Positions 16,342-26,262 of a stretch of 64,000 nt of DNA are shown in pieces. The stretch is from an uncultured Paracoccus sp. (GTDB lineage Bacteria > Pseudomonadota > Alphaproteobacteria > Rhodobacterales > Rhodobacteraceae): positions 434,001-498,000 of the forward strand of contig NZ_CANKWH010000001.1 of the NCBI RefSeq assembly GCF_947487305.1, read 5' to 3'. The position numbers and the translations under genes are program-made. The notes beneath the pieces are model-generated. The model saw only the letters and a program-made list of their open reading frames with translations. It made no database searches and was not told the DNA's origin. Every line of letters starts with the position of its first letter. Position 1 is the stretch's first letter.

Positions 16342-18321
16342 TCAGGCCTTGCCCTTGGTCTCGACCAGGTCCGGGTCGTCGCTGCCCTCGGCCGCGCCAT
16401 TGCCGGTGCCGGTCTCCTCGGCCTGCGCCTTGCGGGTGGCCTCGGCCTCTTCGCGGGCGATCTGGCGGGCCTTGTCCTTCATCTCGGTCTGGGCCTCGTT
16501 CTCCTGCCGGATCTTCTCGGCGATCTCGGGCGGCATCAGCGAGACGAGCCGCGTGCCGGGTTTGCCGTCGATCTTCTCGGCATTCTCGACGAACCAAAGA
16601 TCGCCGCCCTGAACCACCACCAGCGGCACCGCGCCGTCGCGCGCGGCGCGCCAGTCGTCCAGCGTGTATTCCTCGGTCAGACGGGTGGTGCGGAAAATCC
16701 AGCCCTCGGCCAGAAGGTCCAGGTATTGCGCCAGCGTGCGGCCGCCTGCGATCTGCTGCCCGCCCAACTGGCTGGGCAGCGCATGGCGGGCGCGATCCTC
16801 CTTGTGGCGGGCGACCTGCCAGATGCTGTCGCGGCCAAACTCCGGGCCAAGATCGGTGGCGACCAGCGTGTTATAGGCATCGTTGTCCGAGGCCGCGAGG
16901 ATGGCAGAATAGGCGATGAACTCGACATTGTTGTCCGCCGCCTCGCCCAAAATGTCGCCATAGAAGCTGGGCAGGCCCGCCGCCCGCGCCGTGCGCAGGT
17001 GGTCGCGGTTGGTGTCGGTGATCAGCACCTGCACATCGGCATTCTGCAGCGCCTTGGCGAGTCCCGTCGCAAACAGCGAGCCACCGACGATCAACAGCCC
17101 CGGCTTCTCGCCCGAGGTCAGGCCGAGATAGCGGGCGATCGGCGCAAGGGTAAAGCCGTGCAGCACCACGGTCGCCAGCACCAGCACGAAGGCCAAGGGC
17201 GCGATCTGGCCGCCATCCGGCACACCCACCGCCACCAGCCGCTCGGCAAAGACGCCCGAGACCGCGACCAGCACCACGCCGCGCGGCCCGGTCAGCGCGA
17301 TCAGCAGCCGCTCCTGCCAGCTGAGATTGGTGCCGATCAGCGAGATCAGCACCGTCAGCGGCCGCGCCACGCAGACCACGAGGATCAGGAACAGCCCGGC
17401 CCGCCACCAGTTCAGCTGCGCCAGCACCTCGAAGCGGACGCTGGCCGCCAAGAGGATGAACACCCCAGAGACCAGAAGGATCGTGGCGTGCTCCTTGAAG
17501 CGGTGCAGCTCGTGATAGCTGGGCAGATCGGCGTTGGCGATCATCAGGCCCATCACCGTCACCGCCAAAAGCCCGCTTTCATGCAGGATCGAATCCGAGA
17601 TGGCAAAGACCGCCAGCACGCTGACGAACAGGAGCGGCACCTTCATGTATTCGGGCACCCAGCCCCGGCGGAAGGCGGTGACGATCACCCAGCCACCCGC
17701 CAGACCCACGGCCATGGCAAAGGCGATGCCGAGGCCGAAATGCCCGAAGGCGGAACTGGCCGGCAGGTCGCTGTGAAAGACGGTCACGATCCCCAGCGCC
17801 AGCACCGCCGCCAGCGCGCCGATCGGGTCGTTGACGATGGCCTCCCATTGCAGGATTTGCGCCGGGCGCGAACGCAGCTTGGCGGTGCGCAGGAGGGGCG
17901 CGATCACCGTCGGGCCGGTGACAATCATGATGCCGCCAAAGACCACCGCGCTTTCCCAGCTGAGCCCGGCGCCATAGGCCAGGGCCAGCGTCGAGGTCAG
18001 CCAGCCGAGCGGCGCGCCGATATAGACCAGCCGCCGCACCCCCGGCCGCGCGTCGGCCAGTTGCTTGAAGCTCAAGGTCAGCCCGCCCTCGAACAGGATC
18101 ACGGCGACGGCCAGCGAGATCATCGGCGCCACCAGATCGCCGATATCGCGCGAGGGCACGAAGATCCCGGTGACGGGGCCAAGGACCAGACCTGCGGCCA
18201 GCATCAGCACGATTGCCGGCAAGCGGAAGCGCCAGGCCAGCCATTGCGCGGCCACCCCGGCCACGCCGACGATGGCGAATGCCTCGATCGGGCTCAGCCC
18301 GCCTGCCGCTTCTGTCGCCAT
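16342..18321 (-). CDS. Monovalent cation/H+ antiporter with RCK/TrkA-N domain (CPA family)
   Basis: A 659-residue protein: about 12 to 13 membrane helices (residues ~10-395), then a cytosolic Rossmann NAD-binding RCK/TrkA-N domain starting GLLIVGGSLFATGLAKALQNADVQ, and a charged Glu/Lys-rich tail. Transport-domain marks are EGGLTLSFKQL, GGIMIVTGPTVIAPLL, NDPIGALAAVLALG and LTGPRGVVLVAVSGVFAE. Such proteins exchange K+ or Na+ for protons and are gated by nucleotide binding. Start at the ATG of MATEAAGG; a GTG 33 bases upstream is possible. Divergent from the helicase gene. Confidence 0.88.
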   Translation of the reverse strand: MATEAAGGLSPIEAFAIVGVAGVAAQWLAWRFRLPAIVLMLAAGLVLGPVTGIFVPSRDIGDLVAPMISLAVAVILFEGGLTLSFKQLADARPGVRRLVYIGAPLGWLTSTLALAYGAGLSWESAVVFGGIMIVTGPTVIAPLLRTAKLRSRPAQILQWEAIVNDPIGALAAVLALGIVTVFHSDLPASSAFGHFGLGIAFAMAVGLAGGWVIVTAFRRGWVPEYMKVPLLFVSVLAVFAISDSILHESGLLAVTVMGLMIANADLPSYHELHRFKEHATILLVSGVFILLAASVRFEVLAQLNWWRAGLFLILVVCVARPLTVLISLIGTNLSWQERLLIALTGPRGVVLVAVSGVFAERLVAVGVPDGGQIAPLAFVLVLATVVLHGFTLAPIARYLGLTSGEKPGLLIVGGSLFATGLAKALQNADVQVLITDTNRDHLRTARAAGLPSFYGDILGEAADNNVEFIAYSAILAASDNDAYNTLVATDLGPEFGRDSIWQVARHKEDRARHALPSQLGGQQIAGGRTLAQYLDLLAEGWIFRTTRLTEEYTLDDWRAARDGAVPLVVVQGGDLWFVENAEKIDGKPGTRLVSLMPPEIAEKIRQENEAQTEMKDKARQIAREEAEATRKAQAEETGTGNGAAEGSDDPDLVETKGKA

Positions 18322-18425
18322 CTGATCCCGCCTGTCCTGTTCGCTTGATTGCACCCGGTGAACGTTACCCCCTGCCGTGAGTTCCGCCGGATGTCACGGT
18401 TTTTCACCCTGAAATCCGGGGAATA

Positions 18426-18454
18426 TTGACGCAAGCCCCGGTTTCGTCTAGGGC
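18426..18454 (+). promoter_or_regulatory. Candidate sigma-70 promoter of the helicase gene
   Basis: TTGACG (18426-18431) and TAGGGC (18449-18454) are separated by 17 bases in the 267-base gap before the helicase. This would give a 5' leader of about 125 bases that begins with a GCCCGC-ATCCG-GCGGGC hairpin at 18461-18477. The -10 box is poor, so this is tentative. Confidence 0.35.
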
Positions 18455-18588
18455 AAGCCAGCCCGCATCCGGCGGGCCAAAGGCGGGGCGTGATGAGATG
18501 CGTCCCAGTTTTGCCGAATATGTCCCGATCCGGGGCCTCGGCGTGGAACGCACGTGCCAGATGGCGCATCACAGCAAGAAAGCTCCGA

Positions 18589-20691
18589 ATGACCAAATTC
18601 TCTGACCTGAAGCTGGACCCCAAGGTCCTCAAAGCCATTGCCGAAGCCGGCTACGAGACCCCGACGCCGATCCAGGCCGGCGCCATCCCGCACGCGCTGG
18701 AAGGCCGCGACGTGTTGGGAATCGCCCAGACCGGCACCGGCAAGACGGCCAGCTTCACCCTGCCGATGATCACCCTGCTGGGTCGTGGCCGGGCGCGGGC
18801 GCGGATGCCGCGCTCGCTGGTCCTCTGCCCGACGCGGGAACTGGCGGCGCAGGTGGCGGAAAACTTCGACACCTATGCCAAGCACACCAAGCTGACCAAG
18901 GCGCTGCTTATTGGCGGCGTCAGCTTTGCCGAGCAGGACAAGCTGATCGACCGCGGCGTCGACGTGCTGATCGCCACGCCGGGCCGGCTTCTGGACCATT
19001 TCGAGCGCGGCAAGCTCTTGCTGACCGGCGTGCAGATCATGGTGGTCGACGAGGCCGACCGGATGCTCGACATGGGCTTCATCCCCGATATCGAGCGCAT
19101 CTTCCAGCTGACCCCCTTCACCCGGCAGACGCTGTTCTTCTCGGCCACCATGGCGCCCGAGATCGAGCGCATCACCAACACCTTCCTGCACAGCCCCGAG
19201 CGGATCGAGGTCGCGCGTCAGGCAACCACGGGCGAGAACATCACCCAGCGGCTGGTCGAGATCACCCCCACCCGCCGCGACCAGACCGCCAAGCAGAAGC
19301 GCGAACTGCTGCGCGCGCTGATCGATGCCGAGGGCGAGGCGCTGAAGAACGCCATCATCTTCTGCAACCGCAAGACCGATGTGGATATCGTCGCCAAGTC
19401 GCTGAAGAAGCACGGCTATGACGCCGCGCCGATCCATGGTGACCTGGACCAGAGCCAGCGGATGCGCACTTTGGACGAATTCCGCGATGGCAAGCTGCGC
19501 TTCCTCATCGCCTCGGACGTGGCGGCGCGCGGATTGGACATTCCGGCGGTCAGCCATGTGTTCAACTTCGACCTGCCCAGCCATTCCGAGGATTACGTCC
19601 ACCGCATCGGCCGCACCGGCCGCGCCGGGCGCAAGGGCACCGCGATCAGCCTCGCCACCCCTGCGGACGAGAAATACCTCTCGGGCATCGAGAACCTGGT
19701 GAAGCACGCGCTGCCGCGTGGCGAGGTGCCCGAGGGCTTCTCGCTGTCCGAGGCCGCGCATTCCGCCCCGCGCGGTGACCGGCGCGACGATCGCCGTGGC
19801 GATCGCGGCGAACGGGGTGGCCGTGGTCGCAACCGCGATCGCGGTGACCGCGAGCGCCGTGAGGATCGCCCGCGCGACGAGAATCGCAGCGAGGCCCGCA
19901 GCGAGCCGCGCCCGCAGCCGGAAGCCCGTGAACCGGAGCGCAATGCCCCGCGCAGCGAGCCGCGCCAAGAGCGTGGCCATCAGGACCGCGGCCAGCAGGA
20001 TCGGGGTCAGCAGGAACGGGGCTTTGACGGCAACCGCGACGGCAATCGCCGGGACCGCGATGGTGGCCGTGATGGTGGCCGCGACCGCAACCGCGAGGGG
20101 GGTCGGGACAACCACCGTGACCGCCGCCGCGATCACGACCGTGGCCCCGAGGTCATGGGCATGGGCAGCCATGTGCCGGAATTCATGACGCAAAGCTTCC
20201 GCCCGGTAGAGTTCCCGCCGGAAACCGCCGTTGAGGTGGTGGCCGAGGTGATCGCCGCGCCGGTCGCCGAAACCGTGGCCGCAGAAGCCCCGGCAGCAGC
20301 AGAAAAACCGGCGGCGAAGCCCAAGCGCAACCGGCGCAAGAAGGCGGAACCGGCAGCAGAGGCTGCATCGGACGCCACGCCCGAAACGGCAGCGGTGGAA
20401 GCGGTCGCGGCGGCGGAAGCGGACCCGGTCGCCGAGACCCCGGCCGAGGTCGTTGCGGAGAAACCCAAGCGCGCGCCGCGCAGCCGCAAGAAGCCGGTGA
20501 CGGCGGAAGCGGCCGAGGCCGCGCCTGCGGAAGCCGCCGCCGAGGCCCCGGAAAAGCCCAAGCGGACCCGTCGCAAGAAGGCCGAGGTTGCGGCAGAGGC
20601 CCCCGCCGAGGCTGCGGCCGAAGCGGCACCGGAAAAGCCCAAGCGCACGCGCCGCAAGAAGGTCGACGAGACCCCGGCCGAAACAGCCTGA
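18589..20691 (+). CDS. DEAD-box RNA helicase with long charged C-terminal tail
   Basis: A 700-residue RhlE-type helicase. In order: Q motif YETPTPIQ (about residue 22), Walker A AQTGTGKT (46-53), PTREL, DEAD (154-157), SAT in FFSATMAPE and HRIGRTGRAGRKG ending the second RecA domain by about residue 375. Beyond residue ~415 the tail is unstructured: a roughly 130-residue Arg/Asp/Gly-rich stretch with RDR, RGD and RGG-like units, then four Lys/Arg blocks of the type KPKRTRRKK spaced by Ala/Glu-rich linkers. Such tails bind RNA and can drive condensate formation. Start MTKFSDL chosen by homology; an upstream extension is not conserved. lnt follows 9 bases later. Confidence 0.94.
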   Translation: MTKFSDLKLDPKVLKAIAEAGYETPTPIQAGAIPHALEGRDVLGIAQTGTGKTASFTLPMITLLGRGRARARMPRSLVLCPTRELAAQVAENFDTYAKHTKLTKALLIGGVSFAEQDKLIDRGVDVLIATPGRLLDHFERGKLLLTGVQIMVVDEADRMLDMGFIPDIERIFQLTPFTRQTLFFSATMAPEIERITNTFLHSPERIEVARQATTGENITQRLVEITPTRRDQTAKQKRELLRALIDAEGEALKNAIIFCNRKTDVDIVAKSLKKHGYDAAPIHGDLDQSQRMRTLDEFRDGKLRFLIASDVAARGLDIPAVSHVFNFDLPSHSEDYVHRIGRTGRAGRKGTAISLATPADEKYLSGIENLVKHALPRGEVPEGFSLSEAAHSAPRGDRRDDRRGDRGERGGRGRNRDRGDRERREDRPRDENRSEARSEPRPQPEAREPERNAPRSEPRQERGHQDRGQQDRGQQERGFDGNRDGNRRDRDGGRDGGRDRNREGGRDNHRDRRRDHDRGPEVMGMGSHVPEFMTQSFRPVEFPPETAVEVVAEVIAAPVAETVAAEAPAAAEKPAAKPKRNRRKKAEPAAEAASDATPETAAVEAVAAAEADPVAETPAEVVAEKPKRAPRSRKKPVTAEAAEAAPAEAAAEAPEKPKRTRRKKAEVAAEAPAEAAAEAAPEKPKRTRRKKVDETPAETA

Positions 20692-20700
20692 GCGCCACCC

Positions 20701-22245
20701 ATGCCTGATGCCAGCCAGCCGCCGCATGTCCGGCCGCCCCTGCGGGCGCGCCTGACCGGCTTGGCGATCCCCTTTGCCCTCGGGCTGGTCGCGGCCCTTG
20801 GCCTCGATCCCTTCGGCCTCTGGGGCGCGACGGTGCTGGCGCTGGCGGTTCTGCTCTGGCGTCTTGCCCGCATTGCCGATGCCCGCTCCGCTTTCGGACA
20901 GGCACTGGCGGCGGGCATGGGCTGGTTCGGCCTCAGCCTCAGCTGGATCGTCGAGCCGTTTCTGGTCGAGCCAGAGGTCTACGGCTGGATGGCGCCCTTC
21001 GCGCTGATCCTGATGGCGCTTGGCGGCGGGCTGTTCTGGGCCGTCCCGGTCTGGATCGCGCATCGCATCGGCGGTGGCTGGCGGTTGCGCGTCCTCGGCA
21101 TCGCCGCCGCGCTGGTCCTGTCCGACTGGCTGCGCGGCTGGATCTTCACCGGCCTGCCCTGGGCGCTGACGGGCCATGTCTGGATCGACACGCCGGTTGC
21201 GCAACTGGCCGCAGGACTTGGCGCCAGCGGTCTGTCAGCCCTGACGCTGATCGCCGCCGCCCTGCCCGCGCTTCTGTGGCGCCCCGCCGACAATCGCGCC
21301 GCCGGCTTTGCCCCCGGTGCGATTCTGACCGTGCTGCTGATCGGCGCGGTCTGGGCCGGCGGTCTGGCCCGACTCGCGCGCCCGCTGCCCGAGGATCGCC
21401 CCTTCAACCTGCGGCTCGTGCAGCCCAATGCCGAGCAGGCGCTGAAATGGAATCCCGATTGGGCGCGGGTCTTCTATCAGCGGCTCATTGACCTCTCCGC
21501 CACGCCCGGCCCGCGCGATCTGGTTATCTGGCCCGAAACGGCGGTGAATTTCCTGCTGGAGGACGCCACCCCCGTCCTGCCCGACCTCGCGCGCGCCGCC
21601 GATGCGCCGCTGATCCTCGGCATCCAGCGGCGCGAGGGCAGCCGCTATTACAACAGCCTCGTGGCGCTGGACCGCGCGGGCACAGTGACCGGGCTTTACG
21701 ACAAGTTCCACCTTGTCCCCTTCGGCGAATATATCCCCTGGGGTGATGCGCTGGCGCAGGTCGGCATCTCGGCCTTTGCGGCGCAGCAGGGCAACGGCTA
21801 TTCCCCCGGCCCGGGTCCGATGGTCATGGGGCCGATGGTCATGGGCGCGGGCGATCTGCCGCCCTTCCAGCCGCTGATCTGCTATGAGGCGATCTTCCCG
21901 CAGCATCTGCGCGGGCTGCCCGAGCGTCCGGGCTGGCTCTTGCAGATCACCAATGACAGCTGGTTCGGCCAGTTCTCCGGCCCCTACCAGCATCTGGCGC
22001 AGGCGCGGCTGCGCGCGGTGCAATCTGGCCTGCCACTGATCCGGGTGGCCAATACCGGCGTCTCGGCGGTGATCGACGCGCGGGGCGGGTTGCGCGAGAC
22101 GCTGGGGCTTGGCGAGATGGGGGTGATCGACGCGCCCCTGCCCGGCGATCTGCCGGAGACGCTCTGGATGCGCTGGGGCGACGGGCCGGTGGTGGCGCTG
22201 ATGCTGGCCCTGCTGGCGGTCAGCGGCTGGCGGCGCCGCCGCTGA
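20701..22245 (+). CDS. lnt: Apolipoprotein N-acyltransferase
   Basis: A 514-residue inner-membrane enzyme that adds the third acyl chain to lipoproteins. About six N-terminal helices are followed by a periplasmic nitrilase-like domain with the catalytic Glu (WPETAVNFLLED), Lys (YDKFHLVPFGEY) and Cys (LICYEAIFP), and a last C-terminal helix. Starts 9 bases after the helicase stop, so likely co-transcribed. Several lipoproteins in this window would be its substrates. Confidence 0.95.
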   Translation: MPDASQPPHVRPPLRARLTGLAIPFALGLVAALGLDPFGLWGATVLALAVLLWRLARIADARSAFGQALAAGMGWFGLSLSWIVEPFLVEPEVYGWMAPFALILMALGGGLFWAVPVWIAHRIGGGWRLRVLGIAAALVLSDWLRGWIFTGLPWALTGHVWIDTPVAQLAAGLGASGLSALTLIAAALPALLWRPADNRAAGFAPGAILTVLLIGAVWAGGLARLARPLPEDRPFNLRLVQPNAEQALKWNPDWARVFYQRLIDLSATPGPRDLVIWPETAVNFLLEDATPVLPDLARAADAPLILGIQRREGSRYYNSLVALDRAGTVTGLYDKFHLVPFGEYIPWGDALAQVGISAFAAQQGNGYSPGPGPMVMGPMVMGAGDLPPFQPLICYEAIFPQHLRGLPERPGWLLQITNDSWFGQFSGPYQHLAQARLRAVQSGLPLIRVANTGVSAVIDARGGLRETLGLGEMGVIDAPLPGDLPETLWMRWGDGPVVALMLALLAVSGWRRRR

Positions 22246-22248
22246 GCC

Positions 22249-22812
22249 TCAGCAGCTGTCGCCGATCACAAGGCTCCACCAGCGCCGGCCATCCGGGCCA
22301 AGCGTTACGCCCGCACCCACATCATCGCTGAGATCGCCCAGCAATTGCTCGCGATGCGGCGGCGAGCCCATCCAGCGCGAGATCACCTCGCTCGCCGAGC
22401 CACCGACCGCGACCAGCTGGATCACCCCGCAGGTCGGATAGTTCACCGACCGCGCCCGGTCGACGATGCTCGACCCGTTCGAGCCGGCCACCGTCGGCTT
22501 GCCGATCCGGGTCACGTCGCAGGCATGGCTTTGCGCCACCTTGTCCAGCCGGCTTTCGGGCTTCAGGATCACCTTGCCCTCGGCCGCGCGGACGGCATTC
22601 ACCGCCTCGACCATCGCGGCGGAATCGATGCCGTCATTGGAACAGCTGGGGGCCAGCGCCTCCTGCGCCGGATCGACCGCCACGCCGGTTTCAAGCGGCA
22701 CGAGGTCGGCTCCCTCGAGCGAAAGGCTGGGCGCGTCCGCCCCGCCGCCGGGCTGGCAGGCCGCCAGCAGCGCGGCACAGGCCGTCAGGGCGGTCAGTCG
22801 GATCAGGGTCAT
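22249..22812 (-). CDS. CAP/SCP-domain lipoprotein (YkwD-like)
   Basis: A 187-residue lipoprotein with a clear lipobox (LLAAC, Cys 19). The mature part has a CAP-superfamily pattern: MVEAVNAVRAAEGKVILKPESRLDKVAQSHACDV (helix 1 with the SHA element), then a loop and VISRWMGSPPHREQLLG with the second conserved His. Four cysteines in the mature part could form disulfides. The molecular function of bacterial CAP proteins is mostly unknown. Converges on lnt with 3 bases between stops; divergent from guaA. Confidence 0.82.
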   Translation of the reverse strand: MTLIRLTALTACAALLAACQPGGGADAPSLSLEGADLVPLETGVAVDPAQEALAPSCSNDGIDSAAMVEAVNAVRAAEGKVILKPESRLDKVAQSHACDVTRIGKPTVAGSNGSSIVDRARSVNYPTCGVIQLVAVGGSASEVISRWMGSPPHREQLLGDLSDDVGAGVTLGPDGRRWWSLVIGDSC

Positions 22813-22948
22813 TGGCGCGCTCCTTGCACAGTCGGCTGTTTCGATTGATGATTTCGAACGCGAGACCGGCAGGTTCAGTTCCCCCTGCCGCCCACGCGCG
22901 CCCGTCTGGCCCCTTGCGCCATCCTGCAGCCAGCCTTAAAGCGCATCC

Positions 22949-24511
22949 ATGACCCAGCATCAGCGCCTTCTCATCATCGATTTCGGCTCTCAGGTGACGC
23001 AGCTGATCGCGCGCCGCCTGCGCGAGCTGAACGTCTATTGCGAAATCCACCCCTATCAGAACGTCACCGATGCGTTCCTGAAGGACTTCGCCCCGAAAGC
23101 CATCATCTTCTCGGGCGGTCCCGACAGCGTGACCCGCCCCGGATCGCCCCGCCCGCCGGCCTCGGCCTTCGACATGGGCGTGCCGATCCTCGGCATCTGC
23201 TATGGCCAGCAGGTGATGATGCAGGAACTGGGCGGGCTGGTCGAAAGCGGCCATGGCACCGCCGAGTTTGGCCGCGCCTTCGTGACGCCCGCCGATGAGC
23301 GCCTGCCGCTGCTGGACGGCTGGTTCGCCGATGCCGATGGCCGCGAGCAGGTCTGGATGAGCCATGGCGACCATGTCTCGAAGATCGCCCCCGGCTTCCG
23401 GGTCTACGGCACCTCGCCCGGCGCACCCTTCGCAATTACCGCCGACCCGGCGCGCGATTTCTATGCCGTGCAGTTCCACCCGGAAGTGCACCACACCCCG
23501 CGCGGCGCGAAGCTTTACGAGAATTTCGTGAAGCTGGCGGGTTTCACCGGCGACTGGACCATGGCCAGCTATCGGGAAGAGGCGATCCGCAAGATCCGCG
23601 AGCAGGTCGGCGACAAGAAGGTCATCTGCGGCCTCTCGGGCGGCGTCGATTCTTCTGTGGCGGCGGTGCTGATCCACGAGGCGATCGGCGACAACCTCAC
23701 CTGCGTCTTCGTCGATCACGGGCTTCTGCGGCTGAACGAGGCCGAGGAAGTCGTCACCATGTTCCGGGACAATTACAACATCCCGCTGATCCATGCCGAC
23801 GAATCCGACCTGTTCATCGGCGCGCTGGAAGGCGTCAGCGACCCCGAGGTCAAGCGCAAGACCATCGGCAAGCTGTTCATCGACGTGTTCCAGAAATACG
23901 CCAACGAGATCGAGGGCGCCGAGTTTCTGGCCCAGGGCACGCTCTATCCCGACGTGATCGAAAGCGTCAGCTTCTCGGGCGGCCCCTCGGTCACGATCAA
24001 GAGCCACCACAATGTCGGCGGCCTGCCGGAAAAGATGGGGCTGAAGCTGGTCGAACCGCTGCGCGAACTGTTCAAGGACGAGGTTCGCGCGCTTGGTCGC
24101 GAGCTTGGCCTGCCCGACAAATTCATCGGCCGCCACCCCTTCCCCGGCCCCGGCCTTGCAATCCGCTGCCCCGGAGAGATAACCCGGGAAAAGCTCGAGA
24201 TCCTGCGCAAGGCCGATGCGGTCTTCATCGACCAGATCCGCAAGCATGGCCTCTATGACGAGATCTGGCAGGCCTTCGTTGCGATCCTGCCGGTGCGCAC
24301 CGTCGGCGTCATGGGCGACGGCCGCACCTATGATTTCGCCTGCGCGCTCCGCGCCGTCACCTCGGTCGATGGGATGACGGCAGATTACTATCCCTTCACC
24401 CACGAGTTTCTGGGCGAAACCGCGACGCGGATCATCAACGAGGTCAAGGGCATCAACCGCTGCACCTATGACATCACCTCGAAACCGCCTGGCACGATCG
24501 AGTGGGAGTGA
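22949..24511 (+). CDS. guaA: GMP synthase (glutamine-hydrolysing)
   Basis: A 520-residue enzyme converting XMP to GMP. N-terminal class I glutamine amidotransferase with the nucleophile in [12 protein letters not shown] and the His/Glu pair in [11 protein letters not shown]; central ATP pyrophosphatase with the P-loop [16 protein letters not shown]-terminal dimerisation domain with [11 protein letters not shown] and the GTIEWE end. Full length. It has its own intrinsic terminator 14 bases after the stop. Confidence 0.98.
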   Translation: MTQHQRLLIIDFGSQVTQLIARRLRELNVYCEIHPYQNVTDAFLKDFAPKAIIFSGGPDSVTRPGSPRPPASAFDMGVPILGICYGQQVMMQELGGLVESGHGTAEFGRAFVTPADERLPLLDGWFADADGREQVWMSHGDHVSKIAPGFRVYGTSPGAPFAITADPARDFYAVQFHPEVHHTPRGAKLYENFVKLAGFTGDWTMASYREEAIRKIREQVGDKKVICGLSGGVDSSVAAVLIHEAIGDNLTCVFVDHGLLRLNEAEEVVTMFRDNYNIPLIHADESDLFIGALEGVSDPEVKRKTIGKLFIDVFQKYANEIEGAEFLAQGTLYPDVIESVSFSGGPSVTIKSHHNVGGLPEKMGLKLVEPLRELFKDEVRALGRELGLPDKFIGRHPFPGPGLAIRCPGEITREKLEILRKADAVFIDQIRKHGLYDEIWQAFVAILPVRTVGVMGDGRTYDFACALRAVTSVDGMTADYYPFTHEFLGETATRIINEVKGINRCTYDITSKPPGTIEWE

Positions 24512-24524
24512 ACGGAAATTGACG

Positions 24525-24553
24525 ACGGGCGGGGCCAAGGCTCCGCCCGTTTT
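24525..24553 (+). terminator. Intrinsic terminator of guaA
   Basis: Arms ACGGGCGGGGCC and GGCTCCGCCCGT form a 12-base stem with one G-U pair, followed by a TTTT run. It begins 14 bases after the guaA stop. Confidence 0.8.
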
Positions 24554-24588
24554 CGTCAACCCGGACAGCGTCCTCTCCACAACGACAG

Positions 24589-24611
24589 AGGCCAGGCATT
24601 GCGCCTGGCCT
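24589..24611 (-). terminator. Candidate terminator of the YfcC-family gene
   Basis: Perfect 9-base arms AGGCCAGGC and GCCTGGCCT around an ATTGC loop, 33 bases beyond the minus-strand stop at 24645. The downstream minus-strand bases are only moderately T-rich. Confidence 0.5.
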
Positions 24612-24644
24612 CCTCCGCGTCGGGTGTCTCGGACTGATGGGAGG

Positions 24645-26081
24645 TCAGCCGATCCAGCCCGTGGCTTGCGCATAGATCAGGAACAGCGCCGAGATCGCGA
24701 TCCAGATGCCGAAGAGCGGCAGGAAGAACCGGACCCAGCGGTCCCAGGACACACCGGCCAGCGCCAGCGTCGCCATGAAATAGCCCGAGGTCGGGTAGAG
24801 GATGTTCGAAAGCCCGTCGCCCAGCTGGTAGGCCAGCACCGCGCTTTGCCGGGTCACGCCGATCAGGTCCGACAGCGGCGCCATGATCGGCATGGTGACC
24901 AGCGCCTGACCGCTGCCCGAGGGGATGACGAAGTTGAAGCCAAGCTGGGCGGCGAACATGCCGAGCGCCGAGAAGGTCGCGGGCAGACCACCGACCAGAT
25001 CGCCCAGACCATGAACCAGCGTGTCCATGACCTGCCCCTGCTCCAGCATCACGGCGACGGCGCGGGCAAGGCCGACGATCATCGCGCCGACCATCACGTC
25101 GCGAAACCCCTGGTTGAAGGCCTCGCAGATCTTGCCGCTGCTGAGGCCCGCGATCAGGCCGACGCTGATTCCCATGATGACGAACAGCCCCGCCATCTCG
25201 GTCATGAACCAGCCACGGGTCAGCACGCCCCAGACCATCACCGCGAAGAAGCCCATCACCGCGACCCCGCCCCAGGCCTGCCGGGTGGTAAAGCGCATCG
25301 GCGGGGTATCCAGATCATGGACATAGACCCGGCGCTTTTCCTGCTCCAGCGCATTGCCGGCCATCAGGCTCTGCCCGGGATTGGCCCGCACCTTCAGCGC
25401 ATAGCGCACCAGGTACAGCACCGCCGCCCCGACCAGTGCGATGAACAGAAGCACCCTCAGCCCGAAGCCGGAATACAGCGGCAGCTCGGCAATGGTCTGA
25501 CCCAGCCCGGTATTGATCGGATTGAGGACACCCGAGGCGAAGCCCGCCGTCGTCGCCAGCAGCGCCGTGCCCGCGGCCACCACCGAGTCGAAGCGCAGCG
25601 CGATCATCAGCGGCAGGATCACCGGCACATAGACCAGCGCCAGTTCCTGCGTGCCGATCAGCGTGGCGATGGTGGCGAAGGTCACCATCAGCACCGGGAT
25701 CAGCAGCACGCTGCGCCCGGCAAAGCGGCGGGTCAGCTTGTCCACCGCCACGTCGATGATGCCGGTAAAGCGGATCACCATGAACATGCCGCCGATGATC
25801 AGGGTGAAGAACACCACCTGCGCCGCATCGATCAGCCCCAGCGGCACCGCCTTCATGAACTGCTCAAACCCCACCGGCGTCGGATCGATATAGCGGAAGG
25901 TCTCGGGGTCCACCGCGATCCGGCCGTTCGGCAGGGTCACGCGGTCATATTGCCCCGCCGGAATGATATGGGTCAGCAGGGCCGCGATGGCCGTGAACAC
26001 GAAAAGGATCACGTAGATATCGGGCATCCGGAAGCGCCCGGGGGTCTCGTCTTCGCTGCGGTCGGTTACGCGGTCTGACAT
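24645..26081 (-). CDS. YfcC-family (DcuC/ArgP-like) inner-membrane carrier
   Basis: A 478-residue carrier with about 12 to 13 membrane helices. The N terminus RMPDIYVILFVFTAIAALLTHIIPAGQYDR is the YfcC signature (helix then IPAGxY). Later marks are GVLNPINTGLGQTIAELPLYSG and FVIPSGSGQALVTMPIMAPLSDLIG, the substrate-site loops of this ion-transporter clan. Relatives move C4-dicarboxylates, short-chain acids or amino acids; the substrate here is unknown. Start ATG 26081 is preceded by GGGAGAAG. Divergent from a GntR regulator that probably controls it. Confidence 0.82.
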   Translation of the reverse strand: MSDRVTDRSEDETPGRFRMPDIYVILFVFTAIAALLTHIIPAGQYDRVTLPNGRIAVDPETFRYIDPTPVGFEQFMKAVPLGLIDAAQVVFFTLIIGGMFMVIRFTGIIDVAVDKLTRRFAGRSVLLIPVLMVTFATIATLIGTQELALVYVPVILPLMIALRFDSVVAAGTALLATTAGFASGVLNPINTGLGQTIAELPLYSGFGLRVLLFIALVGAAVLYLVRYALKVRANPGQSLMAGNALEQEKRRVYVHDLDTPPMRFTTRQAWGGVAVMGFFAVMVWGVLTRGWFMTEMAGLFVIMGISVGLIAGLSSGKICEAFNQGFRDVMVGAMIVGLARAVAVMLEQGQVMDTLVHGLGDLVGGLPATFSALGMFAAQLGFNFVIPSGSGQALVTMPIMAPLSDLIGVTRQSAVLAYQLGDGLSNILYPTSGYFMATLALAGVSWDRWVRFFLPLFGIWIAISALFLIYAQATGWIG

Positions 26082-26159
26082 CGTCTTCTCCCGGCTGGTC
26101 GCGCCCTCTGCGCGGATGGGTTGAAACAGTTTCCCTGAAATGCGTCTTGATATTTCTTC

Positions 26160-26169
26160 TAACATGTTA
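26160..26169. promoter_or_regulatory. Palindrome in the YfcC/GntR divergent promoter region
   Basis: TAACATGTTA is a perfect 10-base palindrome in the 181-base gap between the carrier and its divergent GntR regulator. It is a possible operator half-way between the two genes; the match to a known GntR box is not convincing. Confidence 0.3.
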
Positions 26170-26262
26170 CCTGATAGGTGAAGAACCCGACTATATCGGA
26201 ATCCGGGATACAGTCGTTTGGAATTCTTGAGAATGGGCCGGGCCGGTCAAGGAGATACCACC

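Noticed and set aside
19780..20680. Periodic repeats suggesting a CRISPR or satellite array
   Set aside because: They are in frame and encode Arg/Asp/Gly and Lys/Ala-rich repeats of the helicase tail; spacing is irregular and there are no unique spacers or cas genes.
18448..21204. A 918-codon minus-strand open frame
   Set aside because: Antisense to the DEAD-box helicase and the start of lnt; low-complexity product that mirrors the helicase tail. No ribosome site.
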